The notes: generated by a model not told the origin, from the letters alone. DNA of 64,000 nt from Telopea speciosissima (GCF_018873765.1 NC_057925.1:16565568-16629567); one strand, 5' to 3'. Positions 11,917 to 23,383 are shown, counted from the stretch's first letter. Numbers and translations: made by a program.

Positions 11917-12228
11917 AAAAAGGTAGTGAGGACCGCACCGTACTTAGCAAAGACCAAAGGCCTTAGAAAATAGGGCCAGAAGCAAGGACCAAAGGAGGAG
12001 AAGTCCAAAACATACACTAATTCAAATGTCTTTTTTTTGGTAGAACACTAATTCAAAAGTCACTGCTGCAAGGTTGAAGAGAGAGAAAAACCAGATCATA
12101 TTATTTGGCTCATAATGTACATTAATAAAATTGATGATTCCTACTCTCAAGTCCTACCTTGCAAAAGTAACAAAAAGCCTGACATGAATCTTTTGTTTCA
12201 GGAGCTGATGCATGGTAGAGAGGGACGG

Positions 12229-12411
12229 ATCCGGATCCTCTCCTTTCGAGCAGCCCCTACTGCTGTGCGCCCCAAACACAACAAGGCGGTAAAGACCGCC
12301 TTACCCCTGCTCGGGCAAGGAGTCGGGAAGGGGTTGGGTGGTCTTTTTGCCACCTTGTTGTGTCTGGGGCGCACACGATAGTAGGGCCAGCTCGGCATAG
12401 AGGACCCCGAT
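12229..12411. repeat. Foldback (hairpin) element, copy 1
   Basis: Two arms of about 70 bp (12229-12303 and 12337-12411) are near-complementary, including CGCCCCAAACACAACAAGG against its partner. The short centre, read on the minus strand, holds CCTTGCCCGAGCAGGGGTAA. That centre matches copies 2 and 3 (21149-21324 and 22868-23043), while the arms differ. No protein is encoded; the open frames across it arise from its GC richness. TSDs are not obvious. Confidence 0.75.
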
Positions 12412-12767
12412 GCAGGGAGGGACTCCCACTCCCTTAAGCATCTCCTTGTTATAAACAAATGCGTAGGGATATTAGAAGAGATCGAACCACATCGTTCAAA
12501 GCCAATTTACCGGAACATATTAATTGATAAGGTGCCATTCTAAGTTGGAGGAGAAGATGCCTGACGTAGTGCCTACCCAAATTGCTCTATCTGATCGTCT
12601 TGTTGGTAGTCCAAAAAAAGAAACGTGTGACAGTATCACTCTACACTCATAAAATCAAATAATGACACTTATGTTGATGCCTTGCGTACACTCACATTGG
12701 CTCCCACAGTGGTGCTGGTACTACATAACCATACAACAATCTCTTTCCCTATATAATTAGGGGTGTA
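12412..12767. other. Intergenic, no gene
   Basis: Unassigned sequence. No recognisable gene or repeat borders. Confidence 0.4.
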
Positions 12768-13198
12768 AATTTGGCCTGATGAACCTGAGCCCACCCTGAG
12801 CTCGAACCGGTTTTCAGCCCACAGGGCAGGCTTGGGTTTAACTTTTTCCTGGCCTTGGCAGGGCTGGGCCAGGCTTGGGTTGAGGCCTCAAACTGAGCCC
12901 GACCAAGTATGCATACATGCAATTCAGGGTCAATTAGGGCCAGGTCGGGCTGGGGTAACCCCTAAAAGGGTTGGGCCTAGGTCAAGTGTTTCTTAGACCC
13001 CTAGTAGGGCCAGGCTGGACCTTAGTTAGTGAGTACGCATATAATACGCATATTATACGCGTACCCGAACGTTTAGATAAAAAAAACTGTTGTCCCCGCA
13101 TTTTTTTGTATTTTTACAAAAAAACGCGTTTTTTAAACGTTCGAGTATTAAACTTATAATTAGCGTATTATACGGTTTTTATACATTTTAAACCTAAT

Positions 13199-13229
<31 letters not shown>

Positions 13230-14322
13230 CACCCAAATAAAAATATCTATCGTTTCACTTTCCCTTTCTCCATTCTCTGCGATTTACGAACTGTCGAACT
13301 CGAACCTTAGCAGCTGCCCCCCCAATCTCCAATCATCCTCACCATCTCCATTCAACAGCCACCGGCGATCATCAAATCCTCGACGACGACGGCAACGGCA
13401 ACGGCGACGGCTTCTCTTCTCAATCTTGAAGGCCTCACGGTTCTCATCTCTTCTCAATCTTCAAAAACAAGAGAGATACACAACAGGTTTGTATTTTTCC
13501 CTTGTTTGATCTCACGATTCCTATGACCCATCTTGCAAAGAAAATTGTTCTTCCTAATTTCATTTATTTTTTTTCTTCTCTGTGAATCGATTTAACCTTA
13601 AAAAAATGAGAGGGAGAAGATGGGCATATTCATGGTCCTATCTGCAGTTTGTTGTTCTTCCTACTTTGATATTCACATATTTGAATCATGTTAATGTATG
13701 CATGTGATTCATGCTGAAATTGACAGTGACCATTGTTGCTGCTATTTCATGAATTTTGATTAAAGCTTTTGTATGACTTAAATGATGAGCAGATGGGTAG
13801 CGTGAAGTATGTACTAGAACCAATCTGTTGGGTTCATGAAACTATTATCGCAGAACCCATTTGGTAAATTAAACTCTACCAAACTGTTGCAGAATAAGAT
13901 GACGAAAGGATTCTGATTACAGACCCCACTACAGATCATGGAGCATCTTCTCCATTGGAAGAAGGCAGGGAAGGGTGGTGGTCAAGTCCTTTATTAGTGA
14001 TAGCAAACTAGGACAGATGGGGAAGAGAGACATACTAGAAAACTTGATGTGACTAACCCCTATCAAATTATTTTGTTTATTAGGTGGTGAATGTATGTTA
14101 CATAATGAATATATGCCCGTTTTTTTAAAAGTATTATTGTCGTCTAGGCCGTATTAAACATGTATTAAATACGTATCATATTATTACCGTGTGCATTTTA
14201 TTAAGCCGGATTTTTGAAAAGTATTATTGCAGTCTAGTCCGTTTAATTGCCGTACATATCCGTTTCCGTTCAATTGCCGTTCCCGAACTTACTAACTAAG
14301 GGCTGGACCGGCCTGTTGACAC
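12768..14322. mobile_element. hAT-like non-autonomous element with a second element nested in it
   Basis: The outer borders are AGGGGTGTAAAT at 12769 and GTTGACACCCCT at 14314-14325, the TAGGGGTGT-type ends common in plant hAT-like MITEs. GGCCTGGCC/GGGCTGG-rich DNA lies just inside each border. At 13024 the outer element is broken by CCTTAGTTAGTGAGTACGC, and it resumes at about 14290 after ACTTACTAACTAAGG. The inner 1.27 kb is bounded by tracts rich in TACG/CGTA (13030-13200 and 14140-14280). Its centre (13280-13500) looks like a 5' UTR and first-intron donor, as if left from an autonomous relative. No TSD could be confirmed for either level. Confidence 0.5.
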
Positions 14323-14338
14323 CCCTTTTTAGATTAGA

Positions 14339-14925
14339 TGTTGGGGCAAAGCAAGCCCAGGAAAGTATAGATTGGCTCCTAGCTTCATCTCGACCGGCAT
14401 CCTTCTCTCGAGGGGGTAGGGTAGAATCATTTGAATCACTACTTGATTATGATATGAACAATTTCTCATTGCCCAGTCCCATGAGGACACGTGGCAAGGA
14501 GAATTCCTTAAGCAAGTGGTGGACAAGGGGGTTGAGGAAGATGATCCAGAGTAGCCCGATCTACGTGAGTCCAAGGGCAGGAAATCAAGATCCAGGAAGG
14601 GTATTGACCTACTGTAGCCCGACCTACGTAAACCCAGGGGTAGGAAATCAAGATTCTGGAGGGGCATTCCTAGGAAAGCAATGAGATGACTGGAACCTGT
14701 GGAAAAGCTATAAATAGGAGGTGCTGGATCAGAGGAAGGGGGACGCTCTTTCGCTAAAAAACTCTCTCGCCCGAGACAGAATTGGATCTCATTTTTCCTC
14801 TTTTTCACTTTCTTCCTTGTATTTTGGTTTAGATCAGAACCATTAGAACCAATTGAGATCTCCGGATCTTCTATTCAGAAATTGAAGTGTTAGCAAAGAT
14901 TTCCTGCAAATTTCTTTGCATAACA
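14339..14925 (+). mobile_element. LTR-like block, probably solo LTR
   Basis: The block begins TGTTGGGGC and ends GCATAACA. It carries a clear TATA box CTATAAATAG (14708-14717) and downstream AG/CT-rich leader-like sequence. It also contains a diverged internal repeat of about 65 bp (14545-14605 and 14612-14672, each with CAGGAAATCAAGAT or a close variant). No primer-binding site or polyprotein follows. The putative TSD (ttaga/gattc) does not match, so the borders are uncertain. Confidence 0.5.
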
Positions 14926-15300
14926 GATTCAAAAGGTTCTTAAAAACATTAAAGGTATCGAATTAAAATTCCAATTTTACTTAAATTTTTTTTTATTATA
15001 CAACGTTTAAAAATGCCAATATTTTATATTTTATTTTTTGTCTTATTCCACTTTTTTTTTTTTGAAAAAGTCTTGTTCCACTTCAAACCTCATCCACCGG
15101 CTCCCTCCCCTAAACAGTTTGCTTCATCATTGTGTGCAATTTTATGATGCCAGCACTTCTCATCCATCGGATCATGGTTGTTCGGAACTAGAAGAGTGTT
15201 CTATAGGCTAAATTAGGATTTAATTCCGCTTCGCATGGATTTAGATTGACACAAAGACAATTAAAAAATTCACTGTTGTTATGGTCTTGTTCTATCCATT
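14926..15300. other. AT-rich spacer
   Basis: No coding signal; T-runs at 14983-14995 and 15052-15062. Confidence 0.4.
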
Positions 15301-15613
15301 CAGATGACCGACATTCAACTCTGGTTGTCGGAGACAGAGAAGATGACAAGAACTAATGATCTAACAACATCAACCGTAGTGCAAACTGAAGACACTCAAT
15401 TTTTATCTTCATACATTGTTGCTTGTAATTTAAATTTTGTTCCAAGGGAGATCAACAGTGTGACTAACTCCCTGGTTTGGAGGCCTCTGTCGGTGACATG
15501 TACGACATTGGCCCAATTCCATTATATGGATTCTAGATATGTGTTCTTCTCCTTCCATGAGTTTTACTTGTTAACTATGAATAAAATGTTTTTTCTAAAA
15601 AAAAAAAAAAGAA
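15301..15613 (+). pseudogene. LINE 3' end (RNase H tail) with poly(A)
   Basis: The open frame ends in a genomic A-run (15598-15612), as retroposed copies do. Its product contains NFVPREINSVTNSLVWR, which resembles the C-terminal RNase H segment of plant LINEs (consensus around VPREaNxvADxLA). Only about 100 codons survive, so this is a heavily 5'-truncated insertion. No TSD was recognised. Confidence 0.6.
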
Positions 15614-16690
15614 CTTAATCTATAAAACTATAATCTATTAAAGTAATTAAATAAAAAGAATAGGCTTAATTGTCTCGGTATGTCCTTGAAAATAAGTTGG
15701 GAGACCATTCCTATATTTAAAACCGTAGAATTAACCCCATTGATTGCCATTGAATTGCTTTAGTCTTACTTAACCTGAAACAGATTGGAACGGTGATTTC
15801 TCTCCCCCTCCTCGCCCTTGCATCCCCGCTGCACCCTTCCTTCCAAGTTGGGATCAGCTACCCACATGGGGAGCAGTGGGGACAGATCCCAACCCTCCAT
15901 GGGCTGTGGGAACCACCTCTAGGGTGTGGGACCCACACTCCATGGAGGGTTCAGATCTATCCCCGCCGTCTCAAGTGGGGACTTCTCTGCTGCCTCTGCA
16001 CCCCTCTTTCCCTCCTTGCCTCTACATCCCCACCCTGCCCGACTTCTCTGCATCTCTCTCCCACTCTTTTGTACCAAAATAGTAATCGATTACAACTACA
16101 ATGGTAAATCCCACATCAAAACTGAAAAAATGGAGCAACCCATCTCTATCTCCTTCAGAGAAAATCAGAGGGAGGAAACAAACAAAAACCCACTTTTCCT
16201 TAATCTGCAATGTGTATCACTTATCGTCTCCTAGCAAAACTGAAAACCATCTCCAATACTCACAAGTTGTCACCCAGTCCCTGGATCAGTATTAAAAACC
16301 TCTAAAATTGATGAAATTTCAGAACCGAAAGAAAAGAAAACTACTCGCTAGCATGTTCAACCTATATTGTCGTCTCATAAAATGCAAGAGCATTTACCCA
16401 ATTTTCCCTTCAATCCCATGACGTAGACTGAAAATGGAAATCCCAAATGCACGAATCTGGAATTGTTGGTAACGTTTGCATGATACGTAATCAGGTGAGC
16501 ATCCTTTGATTCATTATAATTGTAAATTCATTGAATATGAAACCCCTGGTGTTATTTTCGGAGCAATAATGGCAATAGAAAAACTTTTATGGATTTTTTT
16601 CAAAAAAACAATTAAGACCTCCTTCGCTTTATTTCCCCTGAATTGATCTACTACCTGCCCCACCCCAACATTTGCGCTCAGCCCTGTAGT
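15614..16690. other. Intergenic, no recognised gene
   Basis: 15800-16060 is C/T-rich with several overlapping open frames on both strands. The products are Pro/Ser/Leu-rich and frame-unstable, so I do not call a gene. Confidence 0.45.
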
Positions 16691-16692
16691 GG

Positions 16693-17070
16693 ATCATTAT
16701 CAGCTCCATTTCCCGGGCAATTCCATTTCTCCAAGTTCCTCAAATAGAGGGGGGCGGTAATGACCACCCTATCCCTGCCCAACCACATTGTCTGGGTGGA
16801 GTCCATCCCCCTCTATTAGAGGTATCGGTTCCATTTTCTGGGCAGCTCGATGTTCCCAAGTTCCTCAAATAGGGGGTAGAAATGATCACCCTACCGTTGT
16901 CCAACCACACTGCCCGGGTGGGGTCCATCCCCCCTCTATTAGGGATCATTATCTAATCTATTTTCTTGTCCGATCCATTTTCCCAAGTTCCTCTAATAGA
17001 GAAAAAAAAAATGATCATCTTACCCCTACCCAAACACATTGCTCTGATGGAATCCATCCCCACTATTAGA
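16693..17070. repeat. Three diverged tandem repeats of about 125 bp
   Basis: Units at about 16693-16820, 16821-16943 and 16944-17070 share an order of blocks: a TCCATTTTC-like start, CAAGTTCCTC, AATGATCACCCTACC-like, CCAACCACATTG, GGGTGG and GTCCATCCCCCTCTATTAG. Identity by eye falls from units 1-2 to unit 3. Frames through the array change between units, so it is not a repeat-containing protein. Confidence 0.8.
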
Positions 17071-17914
17071 TGCACTTGAAGAAATAAAACGGGCAGGAAA
17101 TGAAATAAATAAAAAAACATTTTTTTTATCTGTATTTCAATGGATGATTGGGGTTAATTTATTTTCAGATCTACAATTATAACTTAAAAACGCAAGAACA
17201 AACTCACAAAAAATTTACCAAAAAAAACTCACAAAAAATAATATAATTTTAGTTGTAACTTCACGAATCTGGTCCCCATTGGTTGCCGCACCGAGCGGTA
17301 AAAGAAATGGAGTAGCAGCTAAAGATGGGCCCGTTGCTCTGTTCACATATCTTTATAAAGATTCAATATACAGATTTGACAACTGAGACGACGTGGTGGA
17401 TGGTGCAACGAACGTCAGGCGTGGCCTCTCACCTATGTATTCTCCAACAACAAATCTGCTGACGCACAATGATATCAGAATTCGTTATACATCACTAGCA
17501 TACCCAGCTTTTTTTTTTCTTTTTTTTATTTTATTTCATAAATAGTCACTTAAAAGACAATAAAAACTCACAAAATAATTGACGTCCAATGTTGACTAAG
17601 GACTCAACTAATATCATATGGGGTAGGCCGGTCGGGGTCTGCAGTCTGCACACCATTTGCATGTAATGGTAATCAAAGAAAGAGCCCACTTGACAGAGCC
17701 CAATACCTCATAATTAAGAGAGGTGAGTTCAATTCTACTTGGCCTACCAAAAAATAAACCGATATTTTTCTTATGCCAAGCTAATTTAAAAAATAAAAAT
17801 GGTCCATATTTTATGTGGATAGGGTGGCCTATGTACGTGGATGAAGGTGCCCCTCACCTTTCATTAGGGTGGGACGGTCATTTTGCCTCTCTTTCTGTGT
17901 TTGGATGTAGATGA
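17071..17914. other. Intergenic, no recognised gene
   Basis: AT-rich spacer with small A- and T-runs. No coding region is supported. Confidence 0.4.
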
Positions 17915-18165
17915 TCCTAATTTGAGGTATCGGTATTGGTGTCGGTATCAATATCGAATTGTCAGATATGATTGATACTGCATGATTTTGAAGGCGATCG
18001 ATATCGATATCTGACCGATATTGTATCAGTGAATGGTATGAACAAGGAATAAAATAGTCAAAAAACCCATTAAAAAAAACATATGTAAATTTATCCGATC
18101 CATATCGATATTATATCGATATCGTATAAAGTGACCGATACCTGATCTGATACCGTGCACTTAAA
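17915..18165. repeat. GATATCGATA-rich self-complementary repeat
   Basis: The stretch is built from variants of GGTATCGGTATC, GATATCGATATC and ATATCGATATTATATCG, many of them palindromic, with weakly complementary ends. A related, more diverged stretch lies at 60730-60860 inside the CACTA element. Such sequences behave as dispersed MITE-like repeats in plants; class is inferred. Confidence 0.5.
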
Positions 18166-18222
18166 TCATACAGACAGTTTCACTCCCCCATAGAGAACTT
18201 TTTTCACAAAGAAACGGACAAA

Positions 18223-18246
18223 AACACACACACACACACACACACA
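18223..18246. repeat. (CA)n microsatellite
   Basis: About 12 uninterrupted CA dinucleotides. Confidence 0.9.
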
Positions 18247-18632
18247 TATTTCCTATGCCAAGCTAATGGGGACAACCCCATTTGGGCTGAAACTCAACAA
18301 ATAAGATAAGCAACATATCTATAAATTTGGGCCCATCTCATTTACCACTTGGTACAAAGCTGAACCGGTGGGGCTAGATCAGCCTTTATTTAACAAAGGG
18401 GGATGGTGCAGGTCTGGATGGAGAAAGACAAGTAAGCACTCTTATGTCACTTCATCTGCAGCCCATTAATTAAGTAGTTAAGGATTCTTACCATTATATT
18501 ATCCATCTAAAACTAAATAAATAGCCTCAAAGGTCAGAATCTATCATTTTAGTAGCAGGAAACAAAGAATCTAGCCTCATCTCTTTTCTTTCTGTCTCTC
18601 TATTCTTTCTTTGCCTCTTCCTTTCTGAGACT

Positions 18633-18913
18633 ATGAAATCTATCTTCATCTTATTTCCAGCAATTCTTGCAGTTCTTTCCATCTACTTGTCTACCAAACC
18701 ATTTCCTTCATTTAAGCCTCCGCTTATTCCCGGAGCCCATGACAACCTTCAAGATGCAGAGGTTATTCGTCTCGCCGAAGGAGCTGTTGGCCCAGAGAGT
18801 ATAGCCTTTGATCCTAATGGAGAAGGTCCATACACAGGTGTTGCCGATGGTCAAATCCTTAAATGGCAAGGAAATCAAGGCTGGAAAGTATTTGCACTCA
18901 CTTCTCCCCAAAG
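18633..18913 (+). other. SSL exon 1
   Basis: The ATG follows a CT-rich 5' leader. It encodes the hydrophobic N-terminus and the first propeller strands and ends at the AAG/GTAAG donor. Confidence 0.92.
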
Positions 18914-20255
18914 GTAAGAAAAACAAAAATTAAAATTCTTGTGTTTCTTTAAATGGCCTGACAGAGGAGTAGTAAAGGAGAAAAGTTATTATTCTTCTCT
19001 CTCTTCTTTTTCTGTTACAATTAATACTATTTCCCTTTCTTTACTTTTTTCTGTTTGTGGGTAACTGAATATAGTAGATCAAAAAACCTAGGGAGAATAC
19101 AATTTTGGAATGGAATTTTGTCTGTGTGATGTGCCTAATGGGTTTGATCTAGTGTATCGTTAGATTGGGTCAATCTAGTACGGATTAGGTTAAAAGATTT
19201 GATTTAATGTGTTTCATCAGCTTTAGAGTTTTTAACGAAAGAGAATTGTAACTTTTTACTGGAGATCAGGAATGAGTGCGAACGCCCAATTTCAGCAAAG
19301 ATGGAACATGTATGTGGGAGACCATTAGGATTAAGATTTCATCCCAAGACTGGAGATCTCTACATTGCTAATGCCTACCTTGGGCTCCAAAAGGCAGACC
19401 CAAATGGAGGTTTGGTGACTCAATTGATCACCGAGGCTGAAGGCGTACCCTTACGTTTCACCAATAGTTTGGACATCGACGGCGATGAAGATGTAATCTA
19501 TTTCACTGATTCTAGCACAAATTTTCAAAGAAGGTAATTTCATTCATAATACATATATGAAACCTCTGTTTACGTGTGTTAGTCTTTCGGATCAAGTGCT
19601 TACCGTTATACTAAAACCAATAATTGGTATCTGAGCCAAGATCACTACCAACAATAAGTAACAAACATTTTTATTTCTTTACAGAGAGTTTATGTCAACA
19701 GTTCTAGGCCTGGACAAGACTGGTAGATTGATGAAGTATGATATATCAAGTAAACAAGTGACAGTGTTGCTGAGAGGCCTAGTTTTTCCAAATGGGGTGG
19801 CTTTGAACAAAGACTGCACCTTCTTGCTAATCTCAGAAACTACTACTTGTAGGATCCTAAAGCTTTGGCTTAAAGGTCCTAAAGCTGGAAGTCTTGATGT
19901 CTTTGCTGAGTTACCTGGATTTCCTGATAATATTAGAAGGAATTCAAAAGGGGAGTTTTGGGTTGCTTTGTACAGTAAGAACGGCAAATTTGAGAACTGG
20001 GCTCTTACAAATCCTTGGTTTGGGAAGGTTTTCTTGAAGCTTCCTGATAGAGTTAAGAGATTACAGTCAATAATTGGTGAGATGAAGGCTCATGCAATTG
20101 CTGTAAAGCTGAATGAGGAGGGAGAAGTTGTAGAAATTTTTGCAGATAGTCAAGGAAAGACTTTGAAGTTTATTAGTGAAGTGGAAGAACATAATGGAAA
20201 TTTGTGGTTTGGGTCAGTGTTGATGCCCTTCATGGGCCGTTATAACTTGCAATAA
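18633..20255 (+). CDS. Strictosidine-synthase-like (SSL) six-bladed beta-propeller protein
   Basis: Three exons join in frame to 371 codons: 18633-18913, 19270-19533 and 19685-20255. Both introns are GT-AG (AAG/GTAAG with GATCAG; AAG/GTAATT with TTACAG) and both split an Arg codon in phase 2. Residues 4-20 are hydrophobic, as expected for a signal peptide or anchor sending the protein to the secretory pathway or vacuole. Family hallmarks are GPESIAFD and GRPLGLRFHP (first propeller blades), VIYFTDSSTNFQRRE, FPNGVALN, LPGFPDNIRR with GEFWVALY, and HNGNLWFGSVL near the C-terminus. Length matches typical plant SSL proteins (about 370 aa). True strictosidine synthase condenses tryptamine and secologanin, but most SSL members do not. 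The catalytic Glu could not be assigned here, so the substrate is unknown. A TATA-like AAATAAATAG lies near 18514 and a possible AATAAA poly(A) signal at 20341. It appears intact. Confidence 0.93.
19270..19533 (+). other. SSL exon 2
   Basis: The exon runs from the GATCAG acceptor to the AAG/GTAATT donor. It adds NECERPISAK before the first Met of the uninterrupted frame and ends within DSSTNFQRR. Confidence 0.92.
19685..20255 (+). other. SSL exon 3
   Basis: The exon begins after TTTACAG, encodes the C-terminal half of the propeller and ends at TAA (20253-20255). Confidence 0.93.
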
Positions 20256-21148
20256 GTGTAAAGCAGCCTTGACTTGGGGTCTTAGTTTTTTGTTTGAGAA
20301 TGAGATATGTCCAATTTAGTAGAGGAGAATAAGAAGAAGAAATAAAAGGTTTCTAGGCCCAAGTTTAAAAAAGTCACCAGCTTTCTTATATTGATACTCA
20401 ACTGCTATCATGAAAGATGTCATCTCAATCTTTATGGAAAAATTGGTTCACCATCAAATTGAATATATATATATTTTAATAAAAAAGGGAAAGAGAACAC
20501 TACCTGGTAGCATGCGATGTGTGACTCTTACGCCTAAGCATAGGGCCATGTGAAATGACTGTCATGTGCTCAGAGATTTTTGCCTTTCCATAGGGTAATG
20601 GCAATCATTTTGTTCTGCCCTGTGCTGGCTCGTGTGCCACATGGAACTAGGTAGCATTCTTTTTCCCTTAAAAAAAATATGAATCTCTTTGTAGATCATG
20701 AGGAAACTTAATGGATGAAATCCAAAAATCCTTAATGAGGCTTTGAGCTTCCAAACCAATAAGGTAAGAAATCCTCCTCAGCGTGTCAGCCACTCTAGTG
20801 CGCATATGACAGTCGGAGGCACTCAGGGTCAGGGTGCGTGTCGTAATGCTCTCAGCTATCAGATGGATGTTGCAGATACTGCTGCACAGGAGAGGATCCG
20901 GGTCCTTAGAAGAAGGATCCGTCTCCTCTTCAGCGCGGCACGATATGCAACGTCCAACGGCTATAGAGCCACGATGCGCGTTGGGATGTGTGCTGGCATG
21001 GGCATCATGGTTCTGTAAATGTTAAATGTGCATTGCACAATATGCCGCACTACAGAGGCGCCTGATCCTTATAAGAACTAGTTGAACACCGTTCTTCTGT
21101 AGGGTATCTACTGTTGAAACTGTAAAACATGATTTCAAACAAGATTTA

Positions 21149-21324
21149 GATCCTCTATGGCATGCTGTCCGTAGCGGTCTGAGCCGTGCAGACTGAGCTG
21201 CAAGTGCAAAGACCGCTTTACTCCTTCCCAAATGCCTTGTCCGAGCGGGGGTAAAGCAATCTTTGCACACGCGGCTCAGTCTATGCCGCACTGGCCGCTA
21301 CAAACATCTGCGCCCTAGAGGATC
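21149..21324. repeat. Foldback element, copy 2
   Basis: Ends GATCCTCTATGG and CTAGAGGATC face each other, with inner arms including GTAGCGGTCTGAG against its imperfect complement. The centre holds CCTTGTCCGAGCGGGGGTAA. The element is part of the tandem duplication, with its sister at 22868-23043. Confidence 0.78.
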
Positions 21325-21693
21325 TGAATTGTTTTTAACAACCTGCTTAGTCTTTTCATAATTATTTACTTGTTCGGAAGATATATAAAATCTGTTATTG
21401 AATTCAAATTCGATTTAAATAATCGGATTTCGAATATTAATTATTCTATTCGATTTAACAAAAGGTCTAGTATCATTTAACAATTTTAATTTTTAAATGG
21501 AAGCACGTGCTTACTTTTCCAGTCAAAAAGAAGTGCCTTAGCTTTTCTTTGGCTAGAAAAGAGGTGTCTTTGGTGGAAATTTATCTATTAAGCACTCTCT
21601 TCTTCGGGGAGTTGTCGTTTTATTCTTTTTCGATGAATCCAAAGTTCAGGTTGTCAAGAATCAGTCGCGATTACCCGTGACTTAGTCTATGAT

Positions 21694-22076
21694 TAAAGAA
21701 GTAAATGGATAATTGAAAATTCGATCGGTATCCATATCTGTTTAGGGACATCTGTATTCATTTAGAGAAATTTGAATACTTAATAATAAAAAAATTAAGT
21801 AAATAATGATCTTGAGGGTTTTTAAAGATTCAATAGATTCTAGAATATGAGAAAAAGAAAATCATGATCTAAGAGATATAGATAGAGAGTGAATTGTATC
21901 CGCTAGGGGGAGGAAGGTCCAGGTTACACAAGGCAGAGATGTAAACAGATGGTCAAAAAACCGAATTCGATCCGCATCCGAATCTGTTTAGAGGTATTCA
22001 TATTCGGCCAGAGAATATCTTGATCTGATCACATCCGATCCGTATCTGAGCCGAATCCAATCCGTTTACATCCCTA
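21694..22076 (+). mobile_element. hAT-like MITE with 8-bp TSD
   Basis: The ends are TAAAGAAGTAAATGG and CCGTTTACATCCCTA, an imperfect 15-bp inverted repeat (11 of 15 match). The 8-bp TSD TCTATGAT is at 21686-21693 and 22077-22084. Copy B of the tandem duplication lacks the insertion (GTCTGTGATGAAG at 23323), giving an empty-site comparison. An internal GATGTAAACAGATGG near 21944 suggests that a second end is embedded. No coding capacity. Confidence 0.82.
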
Positions 22077-22161
22077 TCTATGATGGAATTTCGATTCTTG
22101 TACCTAGGGGTGTCAATGGGCCGGGCTGATCCTGACTTACCCCAAACCCGAGCCCAATCCA

Positions 22162-23383
22162 CATCTCAATCTTTATGAAAAGAAATTGGTTCACCATCAA
22201 ATTGAATTTTTTTTTTTCTAAAAAAGGGAAAGAGAAAACTACCTGGTCGCATGCGGCATGTGGCTCTTGCGCCTAGACATAGGATTGTGTGCAATGACTG
22301 TCATGCGCTCGAAGATTTTTGCCTTTTCATAGGGTCACGACAGTGTTCTGCCCTATGCCTAGGCACACGAGCCTTGTGCCACACGCAATTAGATAGCATT
22401 CTTTTCCCCTAAAAAAAAATACGAATCCCTTTGTAGATCATGAGGAAACTTATTGGATGAAATCCGAAAATCCTTAATGAAGCTTTGAGCTTCCAAACCA
22501 ATAAGGAAAAAAATCCTCCCCAGCGTGCCAGCCACTCTAGTGCGCATATGACAGCTGGAGGCACTCAGGGTTAGGGTGCGTGTCGTAATACACCCAGCTA
22601 TCAGATGGACGTTGCAGAGACTGATGCACAGGAGAGGATCCGGGTCCTTAGAAGAAGGATCCGGCTCCTTTGCAGCACGGCACGATATGCAACGTCCAAC
22701 GGCTATAGAGCCACGATGCGCGTTGGGATGTGTGTTGGTGTGGGCATCATGGCTCTGTAAATGTAACATGTGCGCTGCACAATATGCCGCGCTACAGAGG
22801 TGCCTGATCCTTAGAAGAACTAGTTGAACACCGTTCTTCTGTAAAACATGATTTCAAACAGGATCTAGATCCTCTATGGCGTGCTGCCCGTAGCGGCCTG
22901 AGCGACGTAGACTGAGCTGCACGCATAAAGACCACTTTACCCCTACCCAAATACCTTGCCCGAGCGGGGGTAAAATGATCTTTGTGCACACGACTCAGTC
23001 TACGCCACACAGACCGCTATGGGCAACTGTGCCCTAGAAGATCTGAATTGTTTCAAACAACTTGTTTAGCCTTTCTATAATTATTTACTTGTTCGGCAGA
23101 TATATAAAATCTGTTATAGAGTTTGAATTCGATTAAATAACCGGATTTCGAATATTAATTATTCTATTCGATTTAACAAAAGGTCTAGTATCATTTAAAA
23201 ATTTAAATTTTATAAAAAAGAACCCCGCGCCCTTTTTTTAAAAAACTGTTTTTTGGTTACCTCTCTTTCGATGAATCCAGAGTTCAGGTTGTCAAGAATC
23301 AGTCGCGATTACCCTTGACTTGGTCTGTGATGAAGTTTCAACGGCCGGGTTGGTCCTGACTTGGCCTAAAGCCTAACTCAATC
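22162..23383. repeat. Tandem duplication, copy B
   Basis: Directly adjoins copy A (junction near 22161), in the same orientation and clearly homologous. It lacks the hAT-like insertion and has small deletions relative to A, for example around the AAGCACGTGC block of copy A at 21502 and the TAGGGGTGTCAATG block at 22112. Confidence 0.82.
22868..23043. repeat. Foldback element, copy 3
   Basis: Sister of copy 2 inside the tandem duplicate. The core CCTTGCCCGAGCGGGGGTAA is at 22963-22982 and the ends are GATCCTCTATGG and TAGAAGATC. Confidence 0.78.

Larger units (their letters stand above)
20421..22161. repeat. Tandem duplication, copy A (contains a later hAT-like insertion)
   Basis: Starts CATCTCAATCTTTATGG and aligns over its length with 22162-23383. 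Shared landmarks include CCAAACCAATAAGG (20753), the GGATCCGGGTCC region (20893), a foldback element, and the AGTCGCGATTACCC segment (21663). Without the 391-bp insertion and its TSD copy the unit is about 1350 bp. Short frames in it (20743-21025) also occur with changes in copy B and look non-coding. Confidence 0.82.

Noticed and set aside
12115..12458. Overlapping open frames on both strands near 12200
   Set aside because: They are produced by the GC-rich foldback hairpin, with symmetrical products and no family match.
16693..17070. Possible CRISPR-like array
   Set aside because: The units are about 125 bp, diverged and contiguous without spacers, in a plant genome.
17690..17750. SINE or tRNA-like B box (GAGTTCAATTCT)
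   Set aside because: The match to GGTTCRANNCC is partial, and there is no A box, A-tail pairing or TSD.
20743..22827. Repeated short frames (20743-21025, 22576-22827) that look like a paralogous gene pair
   Set aside because: They differ by frame between the two tandem copies, overlap palindromic DNA and have no recognisable domain.
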